From: Teichococcus vastitatis
GTDB taxonomy: Bacteria > Pseudomonadota > Alphaproteobacteria > Acetobacterales > Acetobacteraceae
Direction: 5' to 3'
NCBI RefSeq assembly: GCF_003604215.1
Contig: NZ_QXGS01000001.1
Location: 310,001 to 374,000, forward strand
DNA length: 64,000 bases
Below the pieces are notes generated by a model, which did not search any database, was not told where the DNA came from, and was given only the letters and a program-made list of their open reading frames with translations. This document shows positions 40,182 through 49,241 of this stretch, piece after piece (the stretch's first letter is position 1; every line of letters starts with the position of its first letter). The translations under genes were made by a program, and so were the position numbers.

Positions 40182-41768
40182 CTATTCCTTGCGGACGCCC
40201 ATCGCCAGGGTCTGCTCGTCCATGCGGGGCTCGTAAGTCAGCGGCCTGCGGGCGGCCCAGGCATTCTTGAACAGCACCATCGGGATCAAGGCCAGGTCGC
40301 CCAGCGATTCCGCCACGGCCGCGGCGACGCGCCGCTCGCGCTGCGCCGGGTCCATGGTGGACAGCGCTTCCTCGATCTTCGCATCCAGCGCGGGGTTGCT
40401 GTAGCGCGTGTCATTGCTGGCACCGAGACGCTTCGGCGCGTCGAAGCTGTGCACGATGTTCAGCAGCACGCTGCCGGCTTCCCCCGTGGTGCTGCCCCAG
40501 GAATTCTGCACCATGGAATATTCCTGCTTCGCCAGCCGCGTCAGGTAGGTGGCGAAGGGCATCGCTTCCACCGTGGTGTTGACGCCGATGCGGCTCCACA
40601 TCTGCGCCACCGCCTGAGCCGTCTGCGCATCGGCCGGGTAGCGGTCGTTGCTGGCGTGCAGGGTGATGCGGAAGCCCTGCGGATAGCCGGCATCCGCCAG
40701 CAGCGCGCGCGCCCTGGCCACGTCGTAGGGCGGCACGCCGAGTTCGGGGTTGTGGCCGAAGGCGCCGGGCGGCATCCATTGGCCGGTGGGCTCGGCCATG
40801 CCCTGCTGCACCCGCTCGGCCAGGCCCTGGCGGTTGATAGCGAGCGACAGCGCCTGCCGCACCCGCAGATCGAGCAGCGGGTTCTTCGGCAGCGGCCTGC
40901 CGTTATTGTCAGTGATGAAGGGCGACTCGCCGGTGCGGCTGAAATCGGGCGACAGGAACAGAGCCCGCGATCCCTGCCGCTCGAAGATGCGGATGTTGCT
41001 CTCGGAGCGCAGCCGCGGCAGGTCGGTGGCGGGCGGCGCCGCGATCAGGTCCACATCGCCCGACAACAGCGCCGCGGTGCGGGCGCCCGGGTTGGGAATG
41101 ATGCGGAAATGCACCTTCTCCCAGGGCTGTCTGTCGCCCCAATAGGCGTCGTTGCGCACCACCTCGATGGCCGAGCCGGAATGGTAGCTGACAAGCTTGT
41201 AGGGGCCGGTGCCGACCGCCGCCTTGCCGCTGTTGTAGTCGGCGGTGGAGGCACCCTCCCCCACGTGGCGCGACACGATGGCGATGGCGGCGAGGTCGAT
41301 CGGTAGGTTGGGCGTCGGCGCCGAGGTGGTGATGCGAACCGTCAGCAGATCCACCGCCTCCACCGTCGTAACGGTGCGCAGGCTGCCGCCGAAGGAGGCC
41401 GGGCTGTTCGGCACGCTGGGCGCACGGCCATAGGTGAACACCACGTCGTCGGCGGTGAAGTCCCGGCCGTCATGCCATTTCACGCCGGGGCGCAGCCTGA
41501 ACTCCCACAGCGTGTCGGACACCGCCCTCCATTCGGTGGCGAGGCTGGCGGCCGGGCGGCCATCGGGGGGGCGCACCACCAGCGGATCGAAGATGTGGCG
41601 CGCGAAGGAGGAGTTCGGCGCCGCATTGGCGAAATGCGGGTCGATCGAGGTGACGGGCGCGGCGAGGCCGACGGACAGGTCCTCGGCCAGCACGGGCGTC
41701 GCCAGCAGCGGCAGGGCCAGCAGCAACGCGCCGGCGCCGGCGCGAAGTGTCTTGCGGAAGGCGGTCAT
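40182..41768 (-). CDS. ABC transporter substrate-binding protein, peptide/nickel type (SBP_bac_5)
   Basis: This 528-residue periplasmic protein has a signal peptide (basic MTAFRKTLR, hydrophobic core, cleavage near VLA/ED at 28). Family features include TSIDPHFANAAPN, LATEWRAVSDTLWEFRLRPGVKWHDG and FTADDVVFTY. It presumably delivers peptides or acylated amino acids to a permease not in this window. It starts 14 bp after the M20 amidohydrolase stop, so uptake and hydrolysis of the same compound are likely linked. Confidence 0.92.
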   Translation of the reverse strand: MTAFRKTLRAGAGALLLALPLLATPVLAEDLSVGLAAPVTSIDPHFANAAPNSSFARHIFDPLVVRPPDGRPAASLATEWRAVSDTLWEFRLRPGVKWHDGRDFTADDVVFTYGRAPSVPNSPASFGGSLRTVTTVEAVDLLTVRITTSAPTPNLPIDLAAIAIVSRHVGEGASTADYNSGKAAVGTGPYKLVSYHSGSAIEVVRNDAYWGDRQPWEKVHFRIIPNPGARTAALLSGDVDLIAAPPATDLPRLRSESNIRIFERQGSRALFLSPDFSRTGESPFITDNNGRPLPKNPLLDLRVRQALSLAINRQGLAERVQQGMAEPTGQWMPPGAFGHNPELGVPPYDVARARALLADAGYPQGFRITLHASNDRYPADAQTAQAVAQMWSRIGVNTTVEAMPFATYLTRLAKQEYSMVQNSWGSTTGEAGSVLLNIVHSFDAPKRLGASNDTRYSNPALDAKIEEALSTMDPAQRERRVAAAVAESLGDLALIPMVLFKNAWAARRPLTYEPRMDEQTLAMGVRKE

Positions 41769-41782
41769 GCGTTCGGGGCCTC

Positions 41783-43207
41783 TCAGTGACCGCCCGCCAT
41801 GTCGAGCGGTGGCGGCACGTCCTTGGGGATCGGGAACACGTCGGGCATGTCCGCGGTGCGCGCGGCATGGTCGGCCCTGGCGCGCGCCACCTGCGCCGGA
41901 TCGGCGAACAGCTCGGCGGCGGTGCCGGCCATCACCTTGGCCACGTGCTCCAGCCCCTTATGCGCCGCCGGCGCCTTGCCCTGCGCCACCAGCTGCCAGG
42001 AATGGCCCGGCGTGCCGATGGCGTAGGTGGCGCCGCGCGCCTGCACCGTCGGCACCTTCCACGACACGGTGCCCACATCGGTGGAACCCACCCCGGCCGG
42101 CTCCGGCGCCGAGAGCGGCACCAGCCGCTCGGCCAGCACTTCCCCGGGGATCGGCGCCAGGCCGGCGCGGCGGTAGGCGCTGTCGATCTCGGCCGGCGTG
42201 CAGGTGGCCTGAATGGCGCGGGCGAAATCCTTGTCGGCCTCGTCGAAGCGCGGCGGGCCAAGGCGCTCGAAATGCCGCTCCATCAGCTGCTCCAGCGGGT
42301 CGTTGCCGACCAGCTCGGCATCGGCGGAAAGCACCCGGTGCGTCACGCTGGTTTCCGTCATCAGGGAGGCGCCCTGCGCGATCTTCTTCACCCGCTCCAG
42401 CAGCGCCAGCACCTCGGCCATGGTGAGCGAGCGCACCAGGTAGCGCACCCGCGCCTGGCCCTGCACCACATTGGGCGCGATGCCGCCGGCATCCTGCAGC
42501 GCGTAGTGGATGCGCGCGTGGGAGGGCATGTGCTCGCGCATGTAGTTGACGCCGACATTCATCAGCTCCACCGCATCCAGCGCGGAACGGCCGAGATGCG
42601 GCGCCGCGGCGGCGTGGGAGGAGCGGCCGAGAAAGGAGAAATCGACCTCCATGCAGGCCAGCGAACGCGGCTTGTTGACGCCGGAGAAAGCCGCCGGATG
42701 CCAGCAGATGGCGATGTCCACGTCATCGAAGACGCCGTCGCGCACCATGAAGCCCTTGGCGGAACCGCCCTCCTCGGCTGGGCAGCCATGATAGCGGACG
42801 CGGCCGGCAAGGCCGCGCTCGGCCAGCCAGTCCTTCACCGCCGTTGCCGCCAGCAGGGAGGCGGAGCCGAGCAGGTTGTGGCCGCAGCCATGGCCGCTGC
42901 CATTGGGCTCGATCGGCCGGTGTTCGGCGATCCCGGCTTCCTGACTCAGCCCGGGCAGCGCGTCGTACTCGCCCAGGATGGCGATCACCGGGCCGCCCTG
43001 CCCCGCCTCGCCCATCACCGCAGTCGGAATGCCGGCAAGGCCCTGCGTGACGCGGAAGCCCTCCGCCTCCAGCGCCTCGGCATGGGCGGCGGCGGAACGG
43101 TGCTCCGCGTAGTTCAGCTCGGGCGTGCCCCAGACGCGGTCGCTCAGCTCCGAGAAGCAGGGGCGCTTCTGCTCCACATGCCGCCAGATCGTGTCGGTGT
43201 TCTGCAT
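41783..43207 (-). CDS. M20-family amidohydrolase (AbgB-like), second copy
   Basis: This 474-residue paralogue of the gene at 2459-3889 has the same ligands: SGHGCGH (C108, H110), CPAEEGG, CWHP and GTPGHSW. ATG 43207 has GAGG 6 nt upstream. Unlike the first copy it is followed by an SBP_bac_5 binding protein 14 bp downstream, so it probably cleaves an imported peptide-like or N-acyl amino-acid substrate in the cytosol. Confidence 0.88.
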   Translation of the reverse strand: MQNTDTIWRHVEQKRPCFSELSDRVWGTPELNYAEHRSAAAHAEALEAEGFRVTQGLAGIPTAVMGEAGQGGPVIAILGEYDALPGLSQEAGIAEHRPIEPNGSGHGCGHNLLGSASLLAATAVKDWLAERGLAGRVRYHGCPAEEGGSAKGFMVRDGVFDDVDIAICWHPAAFSGVNKPRSLACMEVDFSFLGRSSHAAAAPHLGRSALDAVELMNVGVNYMREHMPSHARIHYALQDAGGIAPNVVQGQARVRYLVRSLTMAEVLALLERVKKIAQGASLMTETSVTHRVLSADAELVGNDPLEQLMERHFERLGPPRFDEADKDFARAIQATCTPAEIDSAYRRAGLAPIPGEVLAERLVPLSAPEPAGVGSTDVGTVSWKVPTVQARGATYAIGTPGHSWQLVAQGKAPAAHKGLEHVAKVMAGTAAELFADPAQVARARADHAARTADMPDVFPIPKDVPPPLDMAGGH

Positions 43208-43293
43208 CAGCCGCCTCTTCCGCTGCCCTCCGGCCGGTGCGCCGGATCCATGAAAGTGAGGCATCCGTCAATGACGGCCGTCGTGCAAGGGGT

Positions 43294-44649
43294 CTACCCG
43301 CTGCCGTTCCCCGGCCACACCGCGGGTCGCACCGACAGGGCCGTCACCACGCCATAGGCCGTGATGCCGAGCGCCACGCCCAGGAAATGGCCATCCATGC
43401 CCAGGCCGAGCGGCTCCGCCAGCAGCCAGCCGCCGCCCACCGCGATGGTGATTCGACTGAGCGCCGCCAGCAATGGCCCGCGCATCCGCCCCGCCCCCAT
43501 GGCCGCGAAGTACAGCGCCATGCCGAGGCCGAAGCCGCCAAAGGCCGGCCCCGTGAAGGACAGGCCGCGCGCGGCGATTGCCACCACCGCCGCATCGCCG
43601 CTGAAGACGGATGCGAAGCCATCCGGCGCCAGCCCGACCGCCATTCCGGCTAGGCCGGCGATGCCCAGGGTCAGCAGCCCGCCGGTCCAGGCGATGCGGC
43701 GGGCCAGCGGCCAGTCCCCGGCGCCGGCGGCGCGCCCGACCAGCGCGGTCAGCGCCGAGCCGACGCCGAAGGCCAGCGGGATCATCAGGAATTCGAGCCG
43801 TGCGGCGATGCCGTAGGCCGCCACGGCCGCGGCGCCATGGGAGGCGAGCTGGGCGGTGACCAGGATGGTGGTCAGGTTGGCGATCGCCGCCAGGGCGCAG
43901 GCCACCAGCCCCACTCCCAGGATGCGGCGGAACAGCGCCAGCTGCGGCCGGATGCGCAGGCGCGGCGCGAAGCCGGCGCCGCCGCGCAGGACCACCACCG
44001 CCATGGCCAGGGCAGCGACCCAGAAGGCCAGGGCGAAGCCGAGGCCGAGGCCGGGAAGGCCGAGGCCGGCAGGCTCGGCCAAGGCCCAGCCCAGCACCGG
44101 GAAGCCGATCCAGGCCAGCGCCAGCACCCGCGCCGCCAGGGCATGCCGCGCGCTGCCGCGCAGCACGGAGGCCAGGGTGTTGGCCAGCCAAGCCGGCACT
44201 GCCCCGGCGCCGAACAGCCAGGCGGAATAGCCGGACGCCGCCTCGGCCGCGGTCGGCGAGATCCATCCCAGCAGGGTGCGCGGCATCAGGCCGAGCGTCA
44301 GCGCGAACGCCGCCGCCGCCGCCAGCGCGATCAGCACCGCATGCAGCACCAGCGCGGCCGCTTCCGCCGGGCGGCCACCGCCCAGGGCGCGCGCCACGGA
44401 GGAAACCACGCCGCCGCCCATGGCGCCGGCCGACATCTGCTGCATCAGCAGGGCGAAGGGCAGCACCACGGCCCAGCCGGCCAGCGCCGCGGTGCCCTGG
44501 CGCGCCGCCAGCCAGGTTTCGCCCAGCTGCGCCGCCACCTGCAGCAGCGCAACGACGCTGGTGGGCCCGGCCAGCGCCAGGATCCGGCGCAACAGCGCCG
44601 GCAGCGGCTCGACCGCCGGCTGCGGCAGAATGGCGGCCGCCTCATTCAT
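43294..44649 (-). CDS. MATE-family efflux protein
   Basis: This 451-residue membrane protein has about 12 hydrophobic segments in two repeated halves, with LAGPTSVVALLQVAAQLGETWLA and LVGRAAGAGDWPLARRIAW. It probably exports a drug or metabolite by Na+ or H+ antiport. Its ATG at 44649 overlaps the stop of the HxlR gene by 8 bp, so the pump is translationally coupled to its likely regulator. Confidence 0.87.
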   Translation of the reverse strand: MNEAAAILPQPAVEPLPALLRRILALAGPTSVVALLQVAAQLGETWLAARQGTAALAGWAVVLPFALLMQQMSAGAMGGGVVSSVARALGGGRPAEAAALVLHAVLIALAAAAAFALTLGLMPRTLLGWISPTAAEAASGYSAWLFGAGAVPAWLANTLASVLRGSARHALAARVLALAWIGFPVLGWALAEPAGLGLPGLGLGFALAFWVAALAMAVVVLRGGAGFAPRLRIRPQLALFRRILGVGLVACALAAIANLTTILVTAQLASHGAAAVAAYGIAARLEFLMIPLAFGVGSALTALVGRAAGAGDWPLARRIAWTGGLLTLGIAGLAGMAVGLAPDGFASVFSGDAAVVAIAARGLSFTGPAFGGFGLGMALYFAAMGAGRMRGPLLAALSRITIAVGGGWLLAEPLGLGMDGHFLGVALGITAYGVVTALSVRPAVWPGNGSG

Positions 44650-45136
44650 GAGGACGATCTCCGCTGCCGAACCGGGCGTGCAGCGTGGCCCCGGCACCGG
44701 GGCCGGGACGGACCCGCACATCCTCGGGCGCCAGGGGAGCACCGGATCGCCCGGTCAGCGGCGGAGACACCACCTCGGCGCCGGTCGCGGCCTCCACCAG
44801 CAGGATGGGCGGGCCATCGGAATCGGCCATCCAGCGATCCGCCCAGCGCTTCAGCGCGATGTAGGCGGGGAAGAAGTCGCGGCCCTTCTCCGTCAGGTGA
44901 TAGGCTTGGCGGCCGCCGCTCTCAGCCGGCGCGCGCTGCAACAGCCCGTGCTCCACCAGGCGCGACAACCGCGCGCTCAGGATATTGGGCGCGATGCCGA
45001 GGTTGCGCGCGAAGGCGTCGAACCGGGTAGTGCCATAGAAGGCTTCCCGCAACACCAGCAGCGCCCATCGCTCGCCGAGCACGGACATGGAGCGCGCCAC
45101 CGGGCAGCGCATGCGGGTGAAGTCGGTCTGCACCAT
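44642..45136 (-). CDS. HxlR-family regulator of the MATE operon
   Basis: This 164-residue protein has a HxlR winged helix: GERWALLVLREAFYGTTRFDAFARNLG, NILSARLSRLVEHGLL, YHLTEKGRDFFPAYIALKRW. The cysteine in MRCPVARSM could be redox- or ligand-sensing, as in some family members. ATG 45136 lies just downstream of a perfect inverted repeat. The MATE gene follows in an 8-bp overlap. Confidence 0.87.
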   Translation of the reverse strand: MVQTDFTRMRCPVARSMSVLGERWALLVLREAFYGTTRFDAFARNLGIAPNILSARLSRLVEHGLLQRAPAESGGRQAYHLTEKGRDFFPAYIALKRWADRWMADSDGPPILLVEAATGAEVVSPPLTGRSGAPLAPEDVRVRPGPGAGATLHARFGSGDRPHE

Positions 45137-45153
45137 GGCGCCGCTCCTCGAGT

Positions 45154-45196
45154 GACTTGCATCATGCAAGCACTGGAAGCTTGCATGATGCAAGTC
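45154..45196 (-). promoter_or_regulatory. Perfect 18-bp inverted repeat, likely HxlR operator
   Basis: GACTTGCATCATGCAAGC (45154-45171) and its exact reverse complement (45179-45196) flank 7 nt. Each arm also contains its own palindrome, TTGCAT-N-ATGCAA, so two dimer sites are present 25 bp apart. It lies 17 bp upstream of the HxlR start and could alternatively form an RNA hairpin. Confidence 0.8.
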
Positions 45197-45211
45197 AGCA
45201 TCGTGGGGTCG

Positions 45212-46702
45212 TCAGAGGTAGCGGTCAGTCAGGTGAGCGGTGAAGTCGGCCGGATCGAGCGGCTTGCCGGTGGCCTCCCGCAGCAGGTCCTGGAAGCCGA
45301 GGCGCGAGCCCTGCCCGTGCACATGCAGCCTGAGCCAGCCCAGCAGAGGCGCCATGTCCCCGTGCGCCAGCGCGGCATCCAGGCCCGGCACCGCGATGCG
45401 CGCCGCCCGCATCAGCTGCGCCGCCGCCATCGCCCCCAGCGTGTAGGACGGGAAATAGCCGAAGGCGCCGTCGTACCAGTGGATGTCCTGCAGGCAGCCG
45501 CGCGCATCGTCGGGCGGCGTCAGGCCAAGCAGCCGGGCGAAGCCATCGTTCCAGGCGCCGGGCAGATCGGCCACGGCCAGCTCACCGCCGATCAGCGCGC
45601 GCTCCAGCCGGAACCGCAGGATCACATGGGCGGGGTATGTCAGCTCATCCGCCTCGACGCGGATGAAGCCGCGCTGCACCCGGCGCCACAGCCGCGCCAG
45701 GTTTTCCGGCGCGTAGGCCGCGGCATCGCCGCCGAAGGCCGTGGAAAGCTTCGGGCCCAGGAAGCCCAGGAAGGCATCCGAGCGGCTGGCCTGCATCTCG
45801 ATGATCAGGCTCTGCGATTCATGCGCCGCCATGCCGGCGGCCTCGCCCACGGGCTGGCGGGCTCGGGCGTCCGGCAGGCCGCGCTCATACAGGGCATGAC
45901 CGGTTTCGTGCAGCACGCCGAGCAGCGCCTGGGCAAAGGCGGCCGGATCGTAGCGCGTGGTGATGCGCACGTCGCTCGGCGTGCCGCCGCAGAACGGGTG
46001 GAGGCTCTCATCCAGCCGGGCATGGTTGAAGTCGAGCCCCGCCCGCCCGGCCATCTCGCGGCACAGGGCGCGCTGCACCTCCACGGCAAAAGGCCCCTGC
46101 GGCTCGATGGCGGGTGGAAGCCGGGCCTGCCGCTCCTCGGCGCGCGGCAGGGCGTCGCGCAGGAAGGCCTCGTAGGCGTCGAAGATCGGCTCCACATTCG
46201 CGGCGCCGATGCCGCGCTGGAAGCCTTCCATCAACGCATCATAGGGTGACAGGCCGGTGGCCGCGGACAGTGCCGCCGCTGTTTCCCGCTGCAGCTTCAC
46301 CACCTCCGCCAGATAGGGCGCAACGCGGGTGAAATCGGAGGCGGCGCGCGCTTCGCGCCACACCGTCTCGCAGGCCGCATTGGCGCGGGCGCTGTTCTCC
46401 ACCAATGCGGTGGGCAAGGCGGTGGCTCGGGCCTGCGCGTGGCGCATCAGCGCGAGGTTGGCACCGTCCCACCGACCATCGGCCGTCGCCTCGGCCAGAT
46501 CGGTGGCCATGCCGGGATCGACCATCAGCTCATGCGACAGGCCGGCCAACGTCGCCAGCTGCTCGCCGCGCGCGGCGGCACCGCCCGGCGGCATCACCGC
46601 CGAAGCATCCCAATGCAGCATCGCCTGCGCCTCCCCCAGCACGGCGATGCGGGCGAAACGGGCCTTGAGGCGCTGATAGGCGGCGTTGCCGGCGTCGGTC
46701 AT
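45212..46702 (-). CDS. M32-family metallocarboxypeptidase
   Basis: This 496-residue Taq-type carboxypeptidase removes C-terminal residues from peptides in the cytosol. The zinc motif HETGH is at 265-269. Other family motifs are HPFCGGTPSDVRITTRY, AHESQSLIIEMQ and IHWYDGAFGYFPSYTLG. Its ATG overlaps the surf1 end by 4 bp (ATGA at 46699-46702), so it is joined to the oxidase operon, probably by accident of compaction. Confidence 0.93.
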   Translation of the reverse strand: MTDAGNAAYQRLKARFARIAVLGEAQAMLHWDASAVMPPGGAAARGEQLATLAGLSHELMVDPGMATDLAEATADGRWDGANLALMRHAQARATALPTALVENSARANAACETVWREARAASDFTRVAPYLAEVVKLQRETAAALSAATGLSPYDALMEGFQRGIGAANVEPIFDAYEAFLRDALPRAEERQARLPPAIEPQGPFAVEVQRALCREMAGRAGLDFNHARLDESLHPFCGGTPSDVRITTRYDPAAFAQALLGVLHETGHALYERGLPDARARQPVGEAAGMAAHESQSLIIEMQASRSDAFLGFLGPKLSTAFGGDAAAYAPENLARLWRRVQRGFIRVEADELTYPAHVILRFRLERALIGGELAVADLPGAWNDGFARLLGLTPPDDARGCLQDIHWYDGAFGYFPSYTLGAMAAAQLMRAARIAVPGLDAALAHGDMAPLLGWLRLHVHGQGSRLGFQDLLREATGKPLDPADFTAHLTDRYL

Positions 46703-47406
46703 GCGTTCGGCTCCTTGAGGCGGATACGGGCCCAGGCGATGAACACGCCCACCAGCGCCAGCGCCAGGCCGTACCAGGTGACCACGTAGCCCAGGTGGTT
46801 GTTGGAGGGGCGCGGCAGGGAGCGGGCCGGCTGCGGCAATCCGTCCGTCACGCCCGAGACCACCACCAGCCCGAAAGGCGCCACCTGCGGCAAGCCGAGC
46901 GCGGCGCCGATCACCGCCGTGTCGAAGGTGTAGAAGCGGCGGCGTGCGGCGTCGTCCGTGGCGGCAAACAGGCTGGCCGATTCGCTGGGGCGGAGGTAGC
47001 CCTCGACCCGCACCTCCCCCTCAGGGTGGCTGACCGGCGACGTGCTCTCCAGCGGCACCCAGCCGCGATTCACCAGCAGCGGCGGACCGTTTGCGCGTTG
47101 CAGCGGCACCACCAGATGCCCGCCCAGGATGGTGCCGCGCACCTCCAGCCCCAGCAGGGCCTCCCGGTCGTGCAGGAAATGCCCGGTGGCGAACACCTTG
47201 GTCCAGGGCTTCGGCGAATCATTGAGGGGGATCGGCGGGCCGGCCTCCGCCGCCGCGAACTCCGCCAGCAGCGTGGTCTTCCATTGCAGGCGCTGCACCT
47301 GCCAGGTGCCGAGTCCGAGCAGCACGACCAGAACCGGCAGCACAACCAGAACGGGCACCAGGAGCCGGCGCCAGGAGCCCCGCTGCGGGGCGGTGGGGGA
47401 GGTCAG
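46699..47406 (-). CDS. SURF1-family oxidase assembly protein
   Basis: This inner-membrane protein helps heme a insertion into cytochrome oxidase. It has an N-terminal helix LLVPVLVVLPVLVVLLGLGTWQVQRLQWK, then LLVNRGWVPLE, and a C-terminal helix YVVTWYGLALALVGVFIAW. No ATG, GTG or TTG lies at the expected start. CTG 47406 has GGAGG 8 nt upstream and gives 235 residues with the normal short basic front (TSPTAPQRGSWRR). A GTG at about 47484 inside ctaE, or one within the first helix, are weaker options. Confidence 0.85.
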   Translation of the reverse strand: MTSPTAPQRGSWRRLLVPVLVVLPVLVVLLGLGTWQVQRLQWKTTLLAEFAAAEAGPPIPLNDSPKPWTKVFATGHFLHDREALLGLEVRGTILGGHLVVPLQRANGPPLLVNRGWVPLESTSPVSHPEGEVRVEGYLRPSESASLFAATDDAARRRFYTFDTAVIGAALGLPQVAPFGLVVVSGVTDGLPQPARSLPRPSNNHLGYVVTWYGLALALVGVFIAWARIRLKEPNA

Positions 47407-47464
47407 GCAGTGATCCTCCAGGGGGAAGGCACCCGCGTCAGTGCGGCGGGTACCCGGCCCATGC

Positions 47465-48313
47465 TCAGTGTGCGGTGGGACCGGCACCGAGAACGTAGAC
47501 GCAGACGAACAGGAACAGCCACACCACGTCCACGAAGTGCCAGTACCAGGCCGCGGCCTCAAAGCCGAAATGGCGCTGTGGCGTGAACTGCCCGGCACGG
47601 GCCCGGAACCAGCATACCGCCAGGAAGATGGTGCCGACAATGACGTGGAAGCCGTGGAAGCCGGTCGCCAGGAAGAACACTGAGGGATACACACCGCCGC
47701 CGGAGAAGGCGAACGGGGCCTCGGAATATTCCACGGCCTGGAAGAAGGTGAACAGCAGCCCGAGCAGCACCGTCAGGCCGAGGCCTTGCAGCATGCCCTT
47801 GCGGTCGCCTGCCAGCAGCGCGTGGTGCGCCCAGGTCACCGTGGTACCGGACAGCAGCAGGATCAGCGTGTTCAGCAGCGGCAGGTGGAACGGGTCGAAG
47901 GTGGTGATGCCGGCCGGCGGCCACACGGCCTGGGCGGCGCCCGACACATGCTCGGGGTACAGGGCGAAGTGGAAGTAGGCCCAGAAGAAGGCCACAAAGA
48001 ACATCACCTCGGAGGCAATGAACAGCATCATGCCGTAGCGCAGGCCGAGCCGGACCACCGGCGTATGCAGGCCGGGGGTACGGGCTTCCCGCACCACGTC
48101 GCGGAACCAGAAGAACATCGAGACCAGCACGCCGAGCAGGCCGACGCCGAACACCCAATGGACGTTGTTGTGCGCGAACAGGATGATGCCGAACAGCATC
48201 ATTCCCGCGGCGAGCGAAGCCACCATCGGCCACGGGCTGGGCTCAACCAGATGGTAGGGGTGCTTGTTGGGGGGCGGAATGTCCGCTTCCACTGTCATGT
48301 TGCTACTCGCCAT
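47465..48313 (-). CDS. ctaE: Cytochrome c oxidase subunit III
   Basis: This 282-residue subunit has seven membrane helices. HPYHLVEPSPWPM opens the conserved part, FFWAYFHFALYPEH and YWHFVDVVWLFLFVCVYVLG follow. ATG 48313 has GGAAG close upstream; a second Met at 48298 is possible. It lies between ctaG and surf1. Confidence 0.94.
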   Translation of the reverse strand: MASSNMTVEADIPPPNKHPYHLVEPSPWPMVASLAAGMMLFGIILFAHNNVHWVFGVGLLGVLVSMFFWFRDVVREARTPGLHTPVVRLGLRYGMMLFIASEVMFFVAFFWAYFHFALYPEHVSGAAQAVWPPAGITTFDPFHLPLLNTLILLLSGTTVTWAHHALLAGDRKGMLQGLGLTVLLGLLFTFFQAVEYSEAPFAFSGGGVYPSVFFLATGFHGFHVIVGTIFLAVCWFRARAGQFTPQRHFGFEAAAWYWHFVDVVWLFLFVCVYVLGAGPTAH

Positions 48314-48430
48314 GGCACTTCCCGGTTCCGCTTCAGAAGGACTCGAACTTCGCATTCGGGGCCAACCGGCCCGACGACACCATTGTGCCGGATTTCATCG
48401 ATTCCGAAAACCCGGGCTCGATCAAGCCTC

Positions 48431-49048
48431 TCACGGGCGCTGCACGGCGCTTTGCTTGCCGACATGCGGCCCCGCCTTGGCCAGCGCCCCCGCCCTCTCG
48501 GCATCCGCCAGGGTGCGGAAGAAGGTGTAGCTGAGCGTGATGGTCCTGATGTCGCGCGTGTTGGGATCATCCGCGATCTTGGGATCGATCCAGAAGGACA
48601 GCGGCATCTCGACCCGTTGGCCGGCCTGCAGCGTCTGCTCATCGAAACAGAAGCAGTGCACCTTGTGGAAATAGGGGCCAGCTACCTCCGGCGTCACATT
48701 ATAGGTGGAGATGCCGGTGGACGGGCCGGCAGCCCGGCTTTCCGCGGTGTAGAAGGCCATCGCGTCCTGGCCGGACACCACCTGCATGCTGTTCTGCCCC
48801 GGCTGGAAGCTCCAGGGCAGGCCGGGATGGGTGTTGGCATTGAACCGGACGGTCACCGACTTGCCGGCGATGCCCGGGGCCGCAGCACCGCCGATCTGCG
48901 GCGTGCCGCCATACCCCGTGACGGAACAGAACAAGGTGTAGAGCGGCACCGACGCGAAGGAGAGCGCCAACATGCCGCCGCCGATCAGCAGGGCGCCGGT
49001 GGCGACCTTGCGGTTGCGACGAGCCAGATCGGGATTCAGGCCAGGCAT
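48431..49048 (-). CDS. ctaG: Cytochrome c oxidase assembly protein CtaG/Cox11
   Basis: This 205-residue copper chaperone for CuB has one N-terminal membrane helix and a periplasmic domain. VPLYTLFCSVTGYGG and KVHCFCFDEQTL carry the copper-binding Cys residues. PLSFWIDPKI and ITLSYTFF follow. The position between ctaB and ctaE is the usual one. Confidence 0.94.
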   Translation of the reverse strand: MPGLNPDLARRNRKVATGALLIGGGMLALSFASVPLYTLFCSVTGYGGTPQIGGAAAPGIAGKSVTVRFNANTHPGLPWSFQPGQNSMQVVSGQDAMAFYTAESRAAGPSTGISTYNVTPEVAGPYFHKVHCFCFDEQTLQAGQRVEMPLSFWIDPKIADDPNTRDIRTITLSYTFFRTLADAERAGALAKAGPHVGKQSAVQRP

Positions 49049-49081
49049 TACGTTGCTTCTCCCCTGCTGGTCACAACTGGC

Positions 49082-49237
49082 TCAGTTCACCTGCATACGC
49101 GCGACGGCGATGAAATAGAACAATCCCACCAGGGCCAGAAGCGACAGGAACACCGCCCAGTTGCGGCCGCGCCGCCGGCGGAGAAAGGCGCGCTTCTCCG
49201 CCTCCTTCATGTCGGCAGAGCTATCGGATTCAGCCAT
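49082..49237 (-). CDS. Small single-span membrane protein in the oxidase operon
   Basis: This 51-residue protein has a charged front (MAESDSSADMKEAEKRAFLRRRRGRN) and one helix (WAVFLSLLALVGLFYFIAVA). A small protein at this spot between ctaB and ctaG is common in alphaproteobacterial cta operons; its role is not defined. It lies 4 bp after ctaB and 33 bp before ctaG. Confidence 0.75.
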   Translation of the reverse strand: MAESDSSADMKEAEKRAFLRRRRGRNWAVFLSLLALVGLFYFIAVARMQVN

Positions 49238-49241
49238 GGGA

